Shown here: positions 16,570 to 25,276 of the stretch, piece by piece
How the letters are laid out: the number at the start of each line of letters is the position of its first letter
How positions within the stretch are numbered: position 1 is the first letter of the stretch
Source of the DNA: JBDFMH01 sp047238125
GTDB taxonomy: Bacteria; Pseudomonadota; Alphaproteobacteria; Sphingomonadales; Sphingomonadaceae
DNA: 64,000 nucleotides
NCBI RefSeq assembly: GCF_047238125.1
Contig: NZ_JBDFMH010000001.1
Span: 1,922,001-1,986,000 of the forward strand
Reading direction: 5' to 3'
The notes under the pieces: model-generated
Seen by the model: only the letters and a program-made list of their open reading frames with translations
The model's database searches: none
What the model was told of the DNA's origin: nothing
Program-made: the position numbers and the translations under genes

Positions 16570-17859
16570 TTGGCCAACGTCACAGTGATCGGCGCCCAGT
16601 GGGGTGATGAGGGCAAGGGCAAGATCGTCGACTGGCTGTCAGCCCGCGCCGATGTGGTGGTGCGCTTCCAGGGCGGGCACAATGCCGGCCACACGCTGGT
16701 GGTTGGTGAACAGGTCTACAAGCTCAGCCTGCTGCCGTCGGGCATCGTGCGCGGCACGCTGTCGGTTATCGGCAACGGCGTGGTCCTGGATCCGTGGCAC
16801 CTGCGCGCCGAGCTCGAGAAGCTCCGCGCGCAGGGCGTGGCGATAACGCCCGATACGCTTCACATCGCCGAGACCTGCCCGCTGATCCTGCCGTTCCACC
16901 GCGATCTCGATGGCCTGCGCGAGGATGCCAGCGGTGCAGGCAAGATCGGCACCACCCGTCGCGGCATCGGCCCGGCCTATGAGGACAAGGTCGGCCGCCG
17001 CGCGATCCGGGTCTGCGATCTGGCGCATCTGGATGAGCTCGGCCCCCAGATCGATCGGCTGCTGGCGCACCATGATGCCCTTCGCGCGGGCTTCGGCGAA
17101 CCGCCGATCGATCGTGACGCGCTGATGGCGGACCTTGCCGAGATCGCCGGGATCGTCCTCCCCTTCGCCAGGCCGGTCTGGCTGACGCTGGGCGAGGCGC
17201 GCAACGCCGGCAAGCGCATCCTGTTCGAAGGTGCGCAGGGCGTGCTGCTCGATGTCGATCACGGCACCTATCCGTTCGTGACGTCGTCGAACACGATCGC
17301 TGGCACCGCCGCCGGCGGATCCGGGCTCGGCCCATCGGCGGCCGGCTTCGTGCTGGGCATCGTCAAAGCCTATACCACGCGCGTGGGCAGCGGCCCCTTC
17401 CCCACCGAGCTCGAGGATGAGACCGGCCACCGGCTCGGCACCCGCGGCCATGAATTCGGCACGGTCACTGGCCGCAAGCGGCGTTGCGGCTGGTTCGATG
17501 CGGTGCTGGTGCGGCAATCGGTCGCGGTCTCGGGCGTGACCGGGATCGCCTTCACGAAGCTCGACGTGCTCGACGGGTTCGAAGAACTGAAGATCTGCAT
17601 CGGCTATGACGTCGGCGGCACGCGTTACGATTATCTCCCGCCTCACCCGACCGATCAGGCGCGTGCGGTGCCGGTCTACGAGACCATCCCGGGCTGGAGC
17701 GAGTCGACCGCCGGCGCGCGTAGCTGGGCCGATCTGCCGGCTGCCGCGATCAAATATATCCGCCGGGTGGAAGAACTGATCCGCTGCCCGGTCGCGCTGG
17801 TCTCCACCAGTCCGGAGCGGGAGGACACGATCTTGGTGCGCGATCCCTTCCAGGATTGA
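16570..17859 (+). CDS. purA: Adenylosuccinate synthetase PurA
   Basis: Joins IMP and aspartate, using GTP, in the committed step to AMP. The 429-residue protein starts MANVTVIGAQWGDEGKGK with the GDEGKGK phosphate loop at about 12-18. QGGHNAGHT, GTTRRGIGPAYEDK and the GTP-binding end (ALVSTSPERE) are all in place. The start codon is TTG at 16570, preceded by AGGAAG; no ATG lies near the conserved N-terminus. Length is normal for the family. Confidence 0.96.
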   Translation: MANVTVIGAQWGDEGKGKIVDWLSARADVVVRFQGGHNAGHTLVVGEQVYKLSLLPSGIVRGTLSVIGNGVVLDPWHLRAELEKLRAQGVAITPDTLHIAETCPLILPFHRDLDGLREDASGAGKIGTTRRGIGPAYEDKVGRRAIRVCDLAHLDELGPQIDRLLAHHDALRAGFGEPPIDRDALMADLAEIAGIVLPFARPVWLTLGEARNAGKRILFEGAQGVLLDVDHGTYPFVTSSNTIAGTAAGGSGLGPSAAGFVLGIVKAYTTRVGSGPFPTELEDETGHRLGTRGHEFGTVTGRKRRCGWFDAVLVRQSVAVSGVTGIAFTKLDVLDGFEELKICIGYDVGGTRYDYLPPHPTDQARAVPVYETIPGWSESTAGARSWADLPAAAIKYIRRVEELIRCPVALVSTSPEREDTILVRDPFQD

Positions 17860-17884
17860 GCCGGCGGACGCAGGAAACCGCTGC

Positions 17885-18469
17885 GTGACGATCCTGCTCC
17901 TGATCGCCGCGATCGCGGCGGCATGGTTCGGCCGCGAATGGAAGGCGGCGGCGCTGCCGCTGGGCCTGCTCGCGCTGGCGGTGGCGGCGTTCGCCGGGAT
18001 CGACCTGCCCGATCTCGATCAGCATCTGCCGCTGCTCGATCATCGCGATGCGCTGACGCACAGCATCTTGCCCGCCCTGCCCGCGCTCGCGCGGCGCTGG
18101 CTGCGCCCGGTGGCGGGCGGACTGGCGCTCGGCCTAGGGTTGCATCTGTCGGCGGACGTGTTTCCCGAAGCGATGATCGGCTATGCCACGGTCAAGCTGC
18201 CGTTCGCGGGCTCGATCGGCGATTGGTCCTATGGCTGGCTGCTCGGCAATGCGATGATCGGGATCGCGCTGTTCGCCTGGCTCCTCGATCGTTCGCTCGC
18301 AGCGCCCTTGCGGATGGCCATCGTCGGCGGCGCGGCGTGTCTTGGGCTCTGGTATCTGGGCGGGGTCGATGGCGGCTGGTGGGCGATCGCCGCCTATCTG
18401 GCGTTCGGCGCTGCGGTATGGGCGATCCGGCGCGCCGTCCGCCGGGCACGGCTCGGCTTGCGCCGCTGA
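17885..18469 (+). CDS. YdjM-like membrane protein (putative metal-dependent hydrolase)
   Basis: A 194-residue integral membrane protein with about five hydrophobic segments. It contains DLPDLDQHLPLLDHRDALTH and later HLSADVF, the Asp/His pattern of the YdjM/LexA-binding inner-membrane hydrolase family. E. coli YdjM is an SOS-regulated member, but no LexA-type site is obvious here. The start is GTG at 17885, 25 nt after purA. Substrate unknown. Confidence 0.65.
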   Translation: MTILLLIAAIAAAWFGREWKAAALPLGLLALAVAAFAGIDLPDLDQHLPLLDHRDALTHSILPALPALARRWLRPVAGGLALGLGLHLSADVFPEAMIGYATVKLPFAGSIGDWSYGWLLGNAMIGIALFAWLLDRSLAAPLRMAIVGGAACLGLWYLGGVDGGWWAIAAYLAFGAAVWAIRRAVRRARLGLRR

Positions 18470-18513
18470 AGGGCGCTTGCCGCGAACGGAAATAGCGCCC
18501 ATCGGCGCGAACG

Positions 18514-19251
18514 ATGACATCGCGCGAATCCACCCCCTTCCTGCCTCGCGCACTCGATGACGGGCGCTTCCGTCGCGATGCGGCCAATTGGGCGCAGGTG
18601 CTGGCATTCGGGGCGATCCAGTGGCCGTGGCTGCTGAAGAGCTTGTGGGGCGGCCGCGCGGCCGATCGTGTGGCCCTGCTCGACCGGCTCGGGCTAGCGC
18701 AGGATGCGCTGCCCAATCTCGGCAGCTGGAAAGCGGATGTCGGCTTCCTCACGCGGCTGGTCGACCATGTCCTCGCAGAACGGCCGGAACAGATCGTCGA
18801 GCTGGGCGCCGGTGCCTCATCGCTTGTCTTGGCGCGCGCCGTCCAGATGGCTGGCCGCGGACGGCTGACCAGCTATGACCAGCATGGCGATTTCGTCGCA
18901 GCGACGGGACGCTGGATCGCCAGCCACGGCCTCGTCGCGGATATCCGCCACGCGCCGCTGACCGATGCGCCGGCAGGCTGGCCCGCGCTCTGGTACGATC
19001 TTGCCCACCTGCCAGAGCAGATCGACCTGCTGGTGATCGACGGGCCGCCATGGACCTATCATCCGCTCGTCCGGGGGGCGGCCGAAACCCTGTTCGATCG
19101 AGTCGCGCCGGGCGGGACCGTGATGCTGGACGATGCCGCACGCCCCGGCGAGCGGCTGGTCGCCCTGCGCTGGCGAAAGCGCTGGCCGCAGTTCGCCTGG
19201 CAATTCCTGCCTGGCATCAAGGGAACACTCGTCGGAACCCGCCTGACATAA
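18514..19251 (+). CDS. Class I SAM-dependent methyltransferase-like protein
   Basis: A 245-residue soluble protein. The SAM-binding glycine motif is IVELGAGASSLVLA (about residues 93-106). An acidic strand end (LTSYDQHGDF) and LLVIDGPPWTY follow, a pattern of the Methyltransf_24 group. Substrate not predictable. The TAA stop merges into the A run of the terminator that serves the opposite-strand gene. The preceding ribosome-binding site is weak. Confidence 0.7.
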   Translation: MTSRESTPFLPRALDDGRFRRDAANWAQVLAFGAIQWPWLLKSLWGGRAADRVALLDRLGLAQDALPNLGSWKADVGFLTRLVDHVLAERPEQIVELGAGASSLVLARAVQMAGRGRLTSYDQHGDFVAATGRWIASHGLVADIRHAPLTDAPAGWPALWYDLAHLPEQIDLLVIDGPPWTYHPLVRGAAETLFDRVAPGGTVMLDDAARPGERLVALRWRKRWPQFAWQFLPGIKGTLVGTRLT

Positions 19252-19278
19252 AAAAAGCGGCCCCCTTTCGGGGGCCGC
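19250..19278 (-). terminator. Rho-independent terminator of the Thr/Pro-rich gene
   Basis: Read on the minus strand, GCGGCCCCC-GAAA-GGGGGCCGC (9-bp perfect stem, 19257-19278) is followed by seven T (19250-19256). It lies 17 nt after the stop of the small minus-strand gene. On the plus strand no T run follows, so it should act mainly in one direction. Confidence 0.85.
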
Positions 19279-19295
19279 CCTGATGGCAGATTTGA

Positions 19296-19553
19296 TCAAA
19301 CCTTCGGCGGCGGTGTCGTTTCGTTTGCCGTGTCATCACCGGTCGGCGCCGTGGGATCAGAAGTCGGTGTCGTCGGCGTAGTCGGCTCAGCCGTCGGCGT
19401 CGTCGGCTCAGCCGTTGGCGTGGTCGGCGTAGTCGGATCGGCCGTCGGTGACGTCGGCGTCGTGCCCTGACTGCCCGGGGTAGTCTGCGCCAGTGCGACG
19501 GTCATCGGAGCGCCGGCAATCAGCGCGGCGAGGATGATCTTGCGATTCAACAT
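19296..19553 (-). CDS. Small exported Thr/Pro repeat protein
   Basis: An 85-residue protein with a clear signal peptide (about 1-22, cleaved near VALA-Q). The mature part of about 62 residues is almost only Thr, Pro, Ala, Asp and Glu, in repeats of the form PTTPT-(A/S)-(D/E). It has no cysteine and little hydrophobic residue, so it is probably disordered in the periplasm or outside the cell. AGGAGA lies before the ATG and a strong terminator follows, which argues that it is a real expressed gene. Function unknown. Confidence 0.7.
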   Translation of the reverse strand: MLNRKIILAALIAGAPMTVALAQTTPGSQGTTPTSPTADPTTPTTPTAEPTTPTAEPTTPTTPTSDPTAPTGDDTANETTPPPKV

Positions 19554-19645
19554 TCAATCTTCTCCTGACATTTCAGGAACAACAACGCGCTCGACGCGTG
19601 TCGGATGCTCGGCTCATCCGATCTTATGGTTCGGCTCGACAGGAT

Positions 19646-20719
19646 TCACCGTCCAGTCTGCCCGCGGTGCAATAGTTTCTGGTCCGCCAGCACCAGCGCC
19701 ATCATCGCCTCGACGACGGGAGCTGCACGGATGCCTACGCATGGATCATGCCGGCCCTTGGTACGGATCGCCGCCGCCGCGCCCGATCGATCGACGGTTT
19801 CGACCGGGATCAGGATCGACGAGGTCGGCTTCAGGGCCACCCGCAGCACCAACGGCTGACCAGTCGAGATCCCGCCAGCGACGCCGCCGGCATGATTGGC
19901 CAGGAATTCGGGACCGCCCTCCCCGCCCGGGCGCATCGGATCAGCGTTCGTCTCACCGCGCAGGCGCGCAGCGGCGAAGCCATCACCGATCTCGACGCCC
20001 TTTACCGCGTTGATGCTCATCATCGCCGCGGCCATTTCACTGTCGAGCTTGGCATAGAGTGGCGCGCCCCAGCCCGCCGGCACGCCGGCGGCAACGCATT
20101 CCACGATCGCGCCGACCGACGATCCCGCCTTGCGCGCATCATCGACGATCGTCTCCCAGCGCGTCGCGGCGGCCGGATCGGGGCAGAAGAACGGGTTGCG
20201 ATCGATCTCGCCATCGTCGAACGCCGCCCGATCGATCGCGTCACCGCCGAGTTCGACGAGATAGGCGCGGATCGCGATCTCGGGGATCGCGGCACGGGCG
20301 ACCGCGCCGGCCGCCACGCGTGCGGCGGTCTCGCGCGCCGACGATCGTCCACCGCCGCGATAGTCCCGAAAGCCATATTTTGCGTCATAGGCGAAATCGG
20401 CATGCCCCGGTCGATAGGCGTTGGCGACCTCGGAATAGTCCTTCGATCGCTGGTCGACATTCTCGATCATCAGGCTGATCGGCGTGCCCGTCGTCCGCCC
20501 CTCGAACACGCCGGACAGGATCCGCACCTGGTCCGGCTCCTGCCGCTGCGTCGTGAAGCGCGAGGTGCCGGGGCGCCGCTTGTCGAGCCAGGGCTGAATG
20601 TCCGCCTCGCTCAATGCGAGGCCCGGCGGGCACCCGTCCACCACCGCGCCCAGCGCCGGCCCGTGCGATTCGCCCCAGGTCGTGAAGCGGAACATGCGGC
20701 CGAAACTGTTGACGCTCAT
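19646..20719 (-). CDS. aroC: Chorismate synthase AroC
   Basis: The last shikimate-pathway step, EPSP to chorismate, needing reduced FMN. The 357 residues begin MSVNSFGRMFRFTTWGESHG and carry the family signatures GESHG, RPGHADFAYDAKYGFRDYRGGG (divided: RPGHADF then YRGGGRSSARETAARVAAG) and near the end TKGRHDPCVGIRA. It is the last of five tightly packed minus-strand genes (dnaJ-like, yihY, fabI, GNAT, aroC). It begins one base after the preceding stop. Confidence 0.96.
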   Translation of the reverse strand: MSVNSFGRMFRFTTWGESHGPALGAVVDGCPPGLALSEADIQPWLDKRRPGTSRFTTQRQEPDQVRILSGVFEGRTTGTPISLMIENVDQRSKDYSEVANAYRPGHADFAYDAKYGFRDYRGGGRSSARETAARVAAGAVARAAIPEIAIRAYLVELGGDAIDRAAFDDGEIDRNPFFCPDPAAATRWETIVDDARKAGSSVGAIVECVAAGVPAGWGAPLYAKLDSEMAAAMMSINAVKGVEIGDGFAAARLRGETNADPMRPGGEGGPEFLANHAGGVAGGISTGQPLVLRVALKPTSSILIPVETVDRSGAAAAIRTKGRHDPCVGIRAAPVVEAMMALVLADQKLLHRGQTGR

Positions 20720-20720
20720 C

Positions 20721-21230
20721 TCAGCCGTCCAGCGTGGAAAAGGCCGGCGCGTGATGGGCCTCGCCGCGGCGGATCCGGGGGGTGTCGCCCAGGGCCAGTG
20801 CCAGCCAGTGCTCGCTCGAGTATGGCGACGCGAACCGCGCTGCCAGCTCCGCTTCGAAGCCGAAGCGGGTATAGAACGCCTCGTCGCCGAGCACGAAGAC
20901 GATCCGGATCCCGCGATCCTCGATCTCGGCCAAACCCTGTTCGATCAGCGTGCTGGCGATGCCGTGCCCGCGATAGGGTTCGGCGACCGCGATCGGCGCG
21001 AGCGCCGCGGCTGCGATCGGCTTGCCATCCGCCAGCGCGTCCATGGTGCTGAAGCCGACATGGCCGATCAACGCGCCGCCATTTTCCGCGACCAGCGACA
21101 GCAGCATATGTTCGTCGGCATCGAGCGCGGCGACAAGCCGCGCTTCGTCGGGGCCTTCGAAAGCCTCGATCAGCAGCGTGTGGATCGCCGCTGCGTCCTC
21201 GTCGGCGGCTTCGCGGATGATCGTCGCCAT
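20721..21230 (-). CDS. GNAT-family N-acetyltransferase
   Basis: A 169-residue single-domain acyltransferase. The acetyl-CoA pyrophosphate loop is PYRGHGIASTLIEQG (about 87-101), the Gcn5 motif A, followed by the YTRFGFE strand seen in YhbS-like members. Substrate not predictable. It is three bases from fabI and one base from aroC, so co-translation is likely; a role in aromatic or fatty-acid metabolism is not implied. Confidence 0.85.
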   Translation of the reverse strand: MATIIREAADEDAAAIHTLLIEAFEGPDEARLVAALDADEHMLLSLVAENGGALIGHVGFSTMDALADGKPIAAAALAPIAVAEPYRGHGIASTLIEQGLAEIEDRGIRIVFVLGDEAFYTRFGFEAELAARFASPYSSEHWLALALGDTPRIRRGEAHHAPAFSTLDG

Positions 21231-21233
21231 CGA

Positions 21234-22037
21234 TCAGGCCAGCGCGATGTCAGGCGCGTCCTCGGCCTTCATGCCGATCACGTTGTAGCCGGCATCGACA
21301 TGGTGGATCTCACCGGTCACGCCGCTCGCCAGATCGCTAAGCAGGTAGAGGCCGGCCCCGCCGACATCCTCGATGGTGACGTTGCGCTTCAGCGGCGAAT
21401 TAAACTCGTTCCATTTCAGGATCAGGCGGAAATCGCCGATTCCGGACGCCGCCAGCGTCTTGATCGGCCCCGCCGAGATCGCATTGACGCGGATATTCTC
21501 GCGACCGAGATCGACCGCCAGATACTGCACGCTCGTCTCCAGCGCCGCCTTTGCCACGCCCATCACATTGTAATGGGGAATCACTTTCTCGGCGCCGTAG
21601 TAACTCAGCGTCAGCAGGCTCCCGCCAGCCGGCATCATTGCTGCGGCTCGCTTGCAGACCGCGACGAAGGAATAGACGCTGATGTTCATCGTCATCAGGA
21701 AATTGTCGAGGCTGGTATCGACATAGCCGCCGCGCAGCTCGTTCTTGTCCGAAAAGCCAATCGCGTGGACCACGAAGTCGATCGTCGGCCAGCGTTCGCT
21801 AAGCGTCGCGAAAGTCCGGTCAAGCGCCGCCATGTCGGAAACGTCGCAGTCGATCAGGAAATCCGAGCCCAATTCCTGCGCCAAGGGCCGCACCCGACGC
21901 TCGAGCGACTCCCCCTGATAGGAAAAAGCGAGCTCGGCCCCATGCGTGGCCAGCGCCTTGGCAATCCCGAAGGCAAGCGAGCGATCATTGGCGAGCCCCA
22001 TGATGAGCCCGCGCTTGCCCTCCATCAGACCTGCCAT
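21234..22037 (-). CDS. fabI: Enoyl-[acyl-carrier-protein] reductase FabI
   Basis: The NAD(P)H-dependent last reduction of each fatty-acid elongation round. At 267 residues it is an atypical short-chain dehydrogenase. Tyr146, Tyr156 and Lys163 match the FabI catalytic set (Y-x6-K between 156 and 163) and even keep E. coli numbering. GLANDRSLAFGIAKAL forms the cofactor loop near the N-terminus. It lies in the dnaJ-yihY-fabI-GNAT-aroC run, eight bases from yihY. Confidence 0.96.
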   Translation of the reverse strand: MAGLMEGKRGLIMGLANDRSLAFGIAKALATHGAELAFSYQGESLERRVRPLAQELGSDFLIDCDVSDMAALDRTFATLSERWPTIDFVVHAIGFSDKNELRGGYVDTSLDNFLMTMNISVYSFVAVCKRAAAMMPAGGSLLTLSYYGAEKVIPHYNVMGVAKAALETSVQYLAVDLGRENIRVNAISAGPIKTLAASGIGDFRLILKWNEFNSPLKRNVTIEDVGGAGLYLLSDLASGVTGEIHHVDAGYNVIGMKAEDAPDIALA

Positions 22038-22045
22038 AAATTCCC

Positions 22046-23035
22046 TCAGCCCTCTTCAACCGTTACCGCGGGCTCCTTTAAGCTGTTGCCGGGCGTTTCC
22101 GCCAGTGCCGCGTTCAGATGGGCGCCGATCACGAGGCCGAAACCCACCAGCCAGAAGAAGAAAAGCGCGACGATCACACCGGCCAGGCCGCCATAGGTAA
22201 GGTCATAGCCGCCGAGTTGCGCTAGCAGCAGCGGTAGCAGCGCGGTCATGCCGATCCACCAGAATGCGGTGAATACGGCACCCGGCCATTTCGGCGCGTC
22301 CGGGCTGAACCGGTATTTCGAAGGCGTGAGATTATAGAAGATGAAGTAGAGCGCCACGATTAGGATCACCAGCGGCGCCAGCCGGGAAAGCCCGATCCAT
22401 CCGGCGACATCGTCCGCGAACGGCAGCAGGCGATAGATGAACTGTTCGGCCGCGGTCAGTACCACTTGCGCGGTGAACGACAGCATCACCAGGAACACGG
22501 CCGCGATGATCATCGCCACCGATCCAAGCCGGTAGGTCAGAAAACCCTTCGAAAAGGTCGTTCCATAAGCCCGGCGCAGGATGTCACGGATCGTCTCGAT
22601 GAACGAGCCCACTGTCCATAGGCCGACCAGCGCGCCGAGCCACAGCAGCCCGCCGGTGCGCGCGGCGAGCACGTCATTGATTGGCTTCGACAGCAAGGTC
22701 GAGACATCGGGCGGCAGCGTGCGCAGGAAATTGGCGACGACCACCGCCGTATCGGGGCTGCGTCCGAAGAAGGATGCCAGCGCCGCGACCACGATGAAGA
22801 AGGGGAACAGGGTGAACAGCGACAGATAGGCCAGGTTGCCGGCATGGATGAAACCGTCGGTATAGACGCCGACCGCCACCCGCTTGACGACCTCGAATGG
22901 GTAGGTGCCCGGCCGCACCCTGTCGATCTGTTTGCCCAGGCCGTGCCGCTTGGCACGCTGCTCGGGGGATTGCGGCGATGCGTCCGCGGCAGGCGCGGCC
23001 ACCGGGGCGGGGTTGGTCTCTATATCGGGCTGCAC
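22046..23035 (-). CDS. YihY/BrkB-family inner membrane protein
   Basis: A 329-residue protein with a 45-residue soluble, Ala/Pro-rich N-terminus and then six predicted membrane segments. YihY/virulence factor BrkB family features include the LAYLSLFTLFPFFIVVAAL segment after HAGN, and the WPGAVFTAFWWIG and GGLAGVIVALFFFW segments near the end. Molecular function is not settled for this family; it was once confused with RNase BN. It is five bases from the dnaJ-like gene upstream. Confidence 0.85.
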   Translation of the reverse strand: MQPDIETNPAPVAAPAADASPQSPEQRAKRHGLGKQIDRVRPGTYPFEVVKRVAVGVYTDGFIHAGNLAYLSLFTLFPFFIVVAALASFFGRSPDTAVVVANFLRTLPPDVSTLLSKPINDVLAARTGGLLWLGALVGLWTVGSFIETIRDILRRAYGTTFSKGFLTYRLGSVAMIIAAVFLVMLSFTAQVVLTAAEQFIYRLLPFADDVAGWIGLSRLAPLVILIVALYFIFYNLTPSKYRFSPDAPKWPGAVFTAFWWIGMTALLPLLLAQLGGYDLTYGGLAGVIVALFFFWLVGFGLVIGAHLNAALAETPGNSLKEPAVTVEEG

Positions 23036-23040
23036 CCGAC

Positions 23041-23982
23041 CTAAATGCCCAGACCGCCCCGTGGGTTGCGCGCCGGACGATCCTTTCGCGCCTCGACGAA
23101 GGCGGCGAGGTCGGCGTCGTCCGGGGCGATATCCACCATCAGCCGCACGAACTGGTCGCCGCGGCCACCGCCCTTGCGATGGAAGCCGCGCTCCTTCAGC
23201 CGCAGCGTCTTGCCCGAGCTCGCGCCCTTGGGAACGTTCAGCATGACCGGGCCGTCGACCGTCGGCACCTTGACGGGTCCTCCGAGGACGGCTTCGTCCA
23301 GCGTGACGGGCAGGTCCAGCCGGATATCGTCGCCGTCGCGCGTGTAGAAGCGGTGCGGACGCACCTCGATCGTCACGATCGCATCCCCGCGCCCGGCGGA
23401 CCCGTCCTCGCCGCGCCCGGCGAGACGCATCTGCGTGCCGGTATCGACACCGGGGGGCAGCTTCAGATCGATCGTCTTGCCGTCTGCGAGCGTGATGCGC
23501 TGCGGACGCGCCGCCGCTGCATCCTCAAACGGCACTGCCAGCTTGTAGCTGACATCGGCACCCTTTTGCGGCGCCCGCCGGCCGAATGGGGAACTGCCGG
23601 TGCCGCGGCCGCGGCCGCCGAACAGGCCTTCGAAGATATCGCCGATGTCCGGGCTGCCGGCGTCGCCAACCCCCGCCGATCCGAAATCGAACTGAGTGCC
23701 GCCTGCGCCGGGCCCGCGGCCATAGCCGCCGCCCCCGCCCGGGAAGCCCGCAAACTTGGGCTGGCCGTTCTCGTCGATCTCGCCGCGATCATATTGCGCG
23801 CGCTTGTCCTTGTCGGACAACAGATCATAGGCCTGGGTCACCGACGAGAAACGGTCGGCCGCCTTCGGATTGTCGCGGTTGCGATCGGGATGCAGTTCCT
23901 TGGCGAGCTTGCGATACGCCTTCTTGATCTCGGCTTCGCTGGCGCCGCGCGCCACGCCCAATCGTGAATAGAGATCCGCCAT
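23041..23982 (-). CDS. DnaJ/CbpA-type co-chaperone
   Basis: A 313-residue Hsp40 of the CbpA layout. The J domain is at 1-70 with HPD at 31-33, a Gly/Phe-rich linker at about 85-145, and the DnaJ C-terminal substrate domains at about 165-300. There is no Cys-rich zinc domain, so it is not the main DnaJ. It stimulates DnaK ATPase. The open frame reaches 24090, but the ATG at 23982 places the J domain at the N-terminus as usual. Its upstream region has a striking palindrome at 24020-24039. Confidence 0.92.
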   Translation of the reverse strand: MADLYSRLGVARGASEAEIKKAYRKLAKELHPDRNRDNPKAADRFSSVTQAYDLLSDKDKRAQYDRGEIDENGQPKFAGFPGGGGGYGRGPGAGGTQFDFGSAGVGDAGSPDIGDIFEGLFGGRGRGTGSSPFGRRAPQKGADVSYKLAVPFEDAAAARPQRITLADGKTIDLKLPPGVDTGTQMRLAGRGEDGSAGRGDAIVTIEVRPHRFYTRDGDDIRLDLPVTLDEAVLGGPVKVPTVDGPVMLNVPKGASSGKTLRLKERGFHRKGGGRGDQFVRLMVDIAPDDADLAAFVEARKDRPARNPRGGLGI

Positions 23983-24016
23983 GTCCACCCGTCTCGCGCA
24001 AATCTGCGCCGATAAC

Positions 24017-24046
24017 CATCTGTTGCCGATCGGCAACAGGCAGATG
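24017..24046. promoter_or_regulatory. Perfect 20-bp palindrome, candidate operator or leader hairpin
   Basis: CTGTTGCC-GATC-GGCAACAG (24020-24039) is self-complementary over 20 bp, and an outer CATCTG / CAGATG pair (24017-24022, 24041-24046) overlaps it. It lies 37 nt before the dnaJ-like start and about 100 nt before the divergent metallopeptidase. It does not match CIRCE. As RNA it would give an 8-bp stem with a GATC loop. Confidence 0.55.
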
Positions 24047-24077
24047 TGGTCGCACGGCGCGGCGCGCAAGTCGAAAA

Positions 24078-24098
24078 TGCTGCGGCACATTCGCAGCA
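24078..24098. promoter_or_regulatory. Second inverted repeat in the dnaJ/metallopeptidase gap
   Basis: TGCTGCG (24078-24084), 7-nt spacer, CGCAGCA (24092-24098) is a perfect inverted repeat about 50 nt before the metallopeptidase start. Arm length and spacer suit a dimeric regulator. Nothing identifies the protein. Confidence 0.35.
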
Positions 24099-24146
24099 GG
24101 CCGGCGTTAGCCGCCCGACCCTTCCAACATGGAAAGATGTTTTGCC

Positions 24147-25214
24147 ATGGCGCCCCATGCCTGCCCCAATTGTAGCCGCCTGATTCACTTCGAGGCGCGC
24201 GTCTGCCCGTCCTGCAGCTTCACGCTTGGTTTCGATCCTGCGGCAGACGCATTCTACTTCCTCGGCGACGGTGCGACGATCTGGCGGGATGCGGCCGGAA
24301 CAGCCCATGATGTCGTCGTCTGCGGCAACAACAATAGTTATGAAGTCTGCAACTGGCTGGTGTCGACGACCGACGACACGCCCTTCTGCCGGGCCTGCCG
24401 CCACAACCGCACGATCCCCGATCTCAGCGTACCGACCGTGCCCGAGCGCTGGGGCAAGATCGAAGCCGCCAAGCGGCGCCTGTTCCACACGCTGATCAAG
24501 CTCGGCCTGTCGCTCGAAACGCAGGCGGAGGCGGCGGCGGCCGGGACCGGCCAGGGACTGGCGTTCGACTTCCTCTATGATCCCGCGGCCGAGGAATCGC
24601 ATAATCCGCAGGTGATGACCGGCCATGATGGCGGGCTCGTCACGCTGAACCTGATCGAAGCCGACGATGTGCAGCGCGAGCGGATCCGCCGCGACTTGGG
24701 CGAACCCTATCGCACGCTGGTCGGCCATTTTCGCCATGAGGTCGGCCATCATTACTGGTCGCGCCTGGTCGAGAACCGCGCGCCGCTGGACGAATTCCGT
24801 CGCATATTCGGCGACGAGACCATCGATTACGCGTCGGCGATGCAGAACCATTACGGCAATGGCGGCACGGTTTGGACCACCGACTATGTGAGCGCCTATG
24901 CGACGATGCACCCATGGGAGGATTTCGCCGAGACCTTCGCCCATTATCTTCACATCGTCGATGCATTGGCCACGATCGGCGGCTTCGGCATGCGCATGCA
25001 TGCCTGGCCGGGCGAGGAAGCGCAGCCTGCAGTCGATTTCGATCCCTATACGGCCGAGACCGCTCAGCTGGTTGCCGAATGGCGGCCCTTCTCCTTCGCG
25101 CAGAACGCCGTCAACCGCAGCATGGGACAGCCGGATTTCTACCCGTTCCACATTTCCAAGGCGATCGAGGCCAAGCTCGATTATGTGAACCGGCTGCTGC
25201 GGAACGCCGCTTAG
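24147..25214 (+). CDS. Putative zinc-binding metallopeptidase with N-terminal zinc ribbon
   Basis: A 355-residue protein. The N-terminus holds zinc-ribbon cysteines (Cys6, Cys9, Cys20, Cys23), and another Cys pair lies at about 81-84. The catalytic HExxH is H197-E-V-G-H201 in HFRHEVGHHYW, with a further conserved stretch HPWEDFAETFAHYLH at 255-269 that can give the third ligand. This matches the bacterial putative zinc-binding peptidase family, whose substrate is unknown. No signal peptide, so cytoplasmic. I prefer the ATG at 24147, with GGAAAG upstream; ATG 24129 in frame has no ribosome site. Confidence 0.82.
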   Translation: MAPHACPNCSRLIHFEARVCPSCSFTLGFDPAADAFYFLGDGATIWRDAAGTAHDVVVCGNNNSYEVCNWLVSTTDDTPFCRACRHNRTIPDLSVPTVPERWGKIEAAKRRLFHTLIKLGLSLETQAEAAAAGTGQGLAFDFLYDPAAEESHNPQVMTGHDGGLVTLNLIEADDVQRERIRRDLGEPYRTLVGHFRHEVGHHYWSRLVENRAPLDEFRRIFGDETIDYASAMQNHYGNGGTVWTTDYVSAYATMHPWEDFAETFAHYLHIVDALATIGGFGMRMHAWPGEEAQPAVDFDPYTAETAQLVAEWRPFSFAQNAVNRSMGQPDFYPFHISKAIEAKLDYVNRLLRNAA

Positions 25215-25276
25215 CTGTGGATAGGTCGGCGCGCCCCCTTCCGCCGGGGGCGCGTGCGGCCTAACGTCGCAGCACT

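Noticed and set aside
19330..19500. Short regular DNA repeats that could suggest a CRISPR-like or minisatellite array
   Set aside because: The repeats are coding, in frame with the Thr/Pro protein, with no equal spacers and no cas genes.
19601..19622. TCGGATG ... CATCCGA hairpin between aroC and the Thr/Pro gene
   Set aside because: Seven-bp stem without a T run in the aroC direction; not enough for a terminator call.
25214..25222. TGTGGATAG after the metallopeptidase gene, resembling a DnaA box
   Set aside because: One mismatch from consensus, isolated, and partly next to a stop codon; too common to claim.
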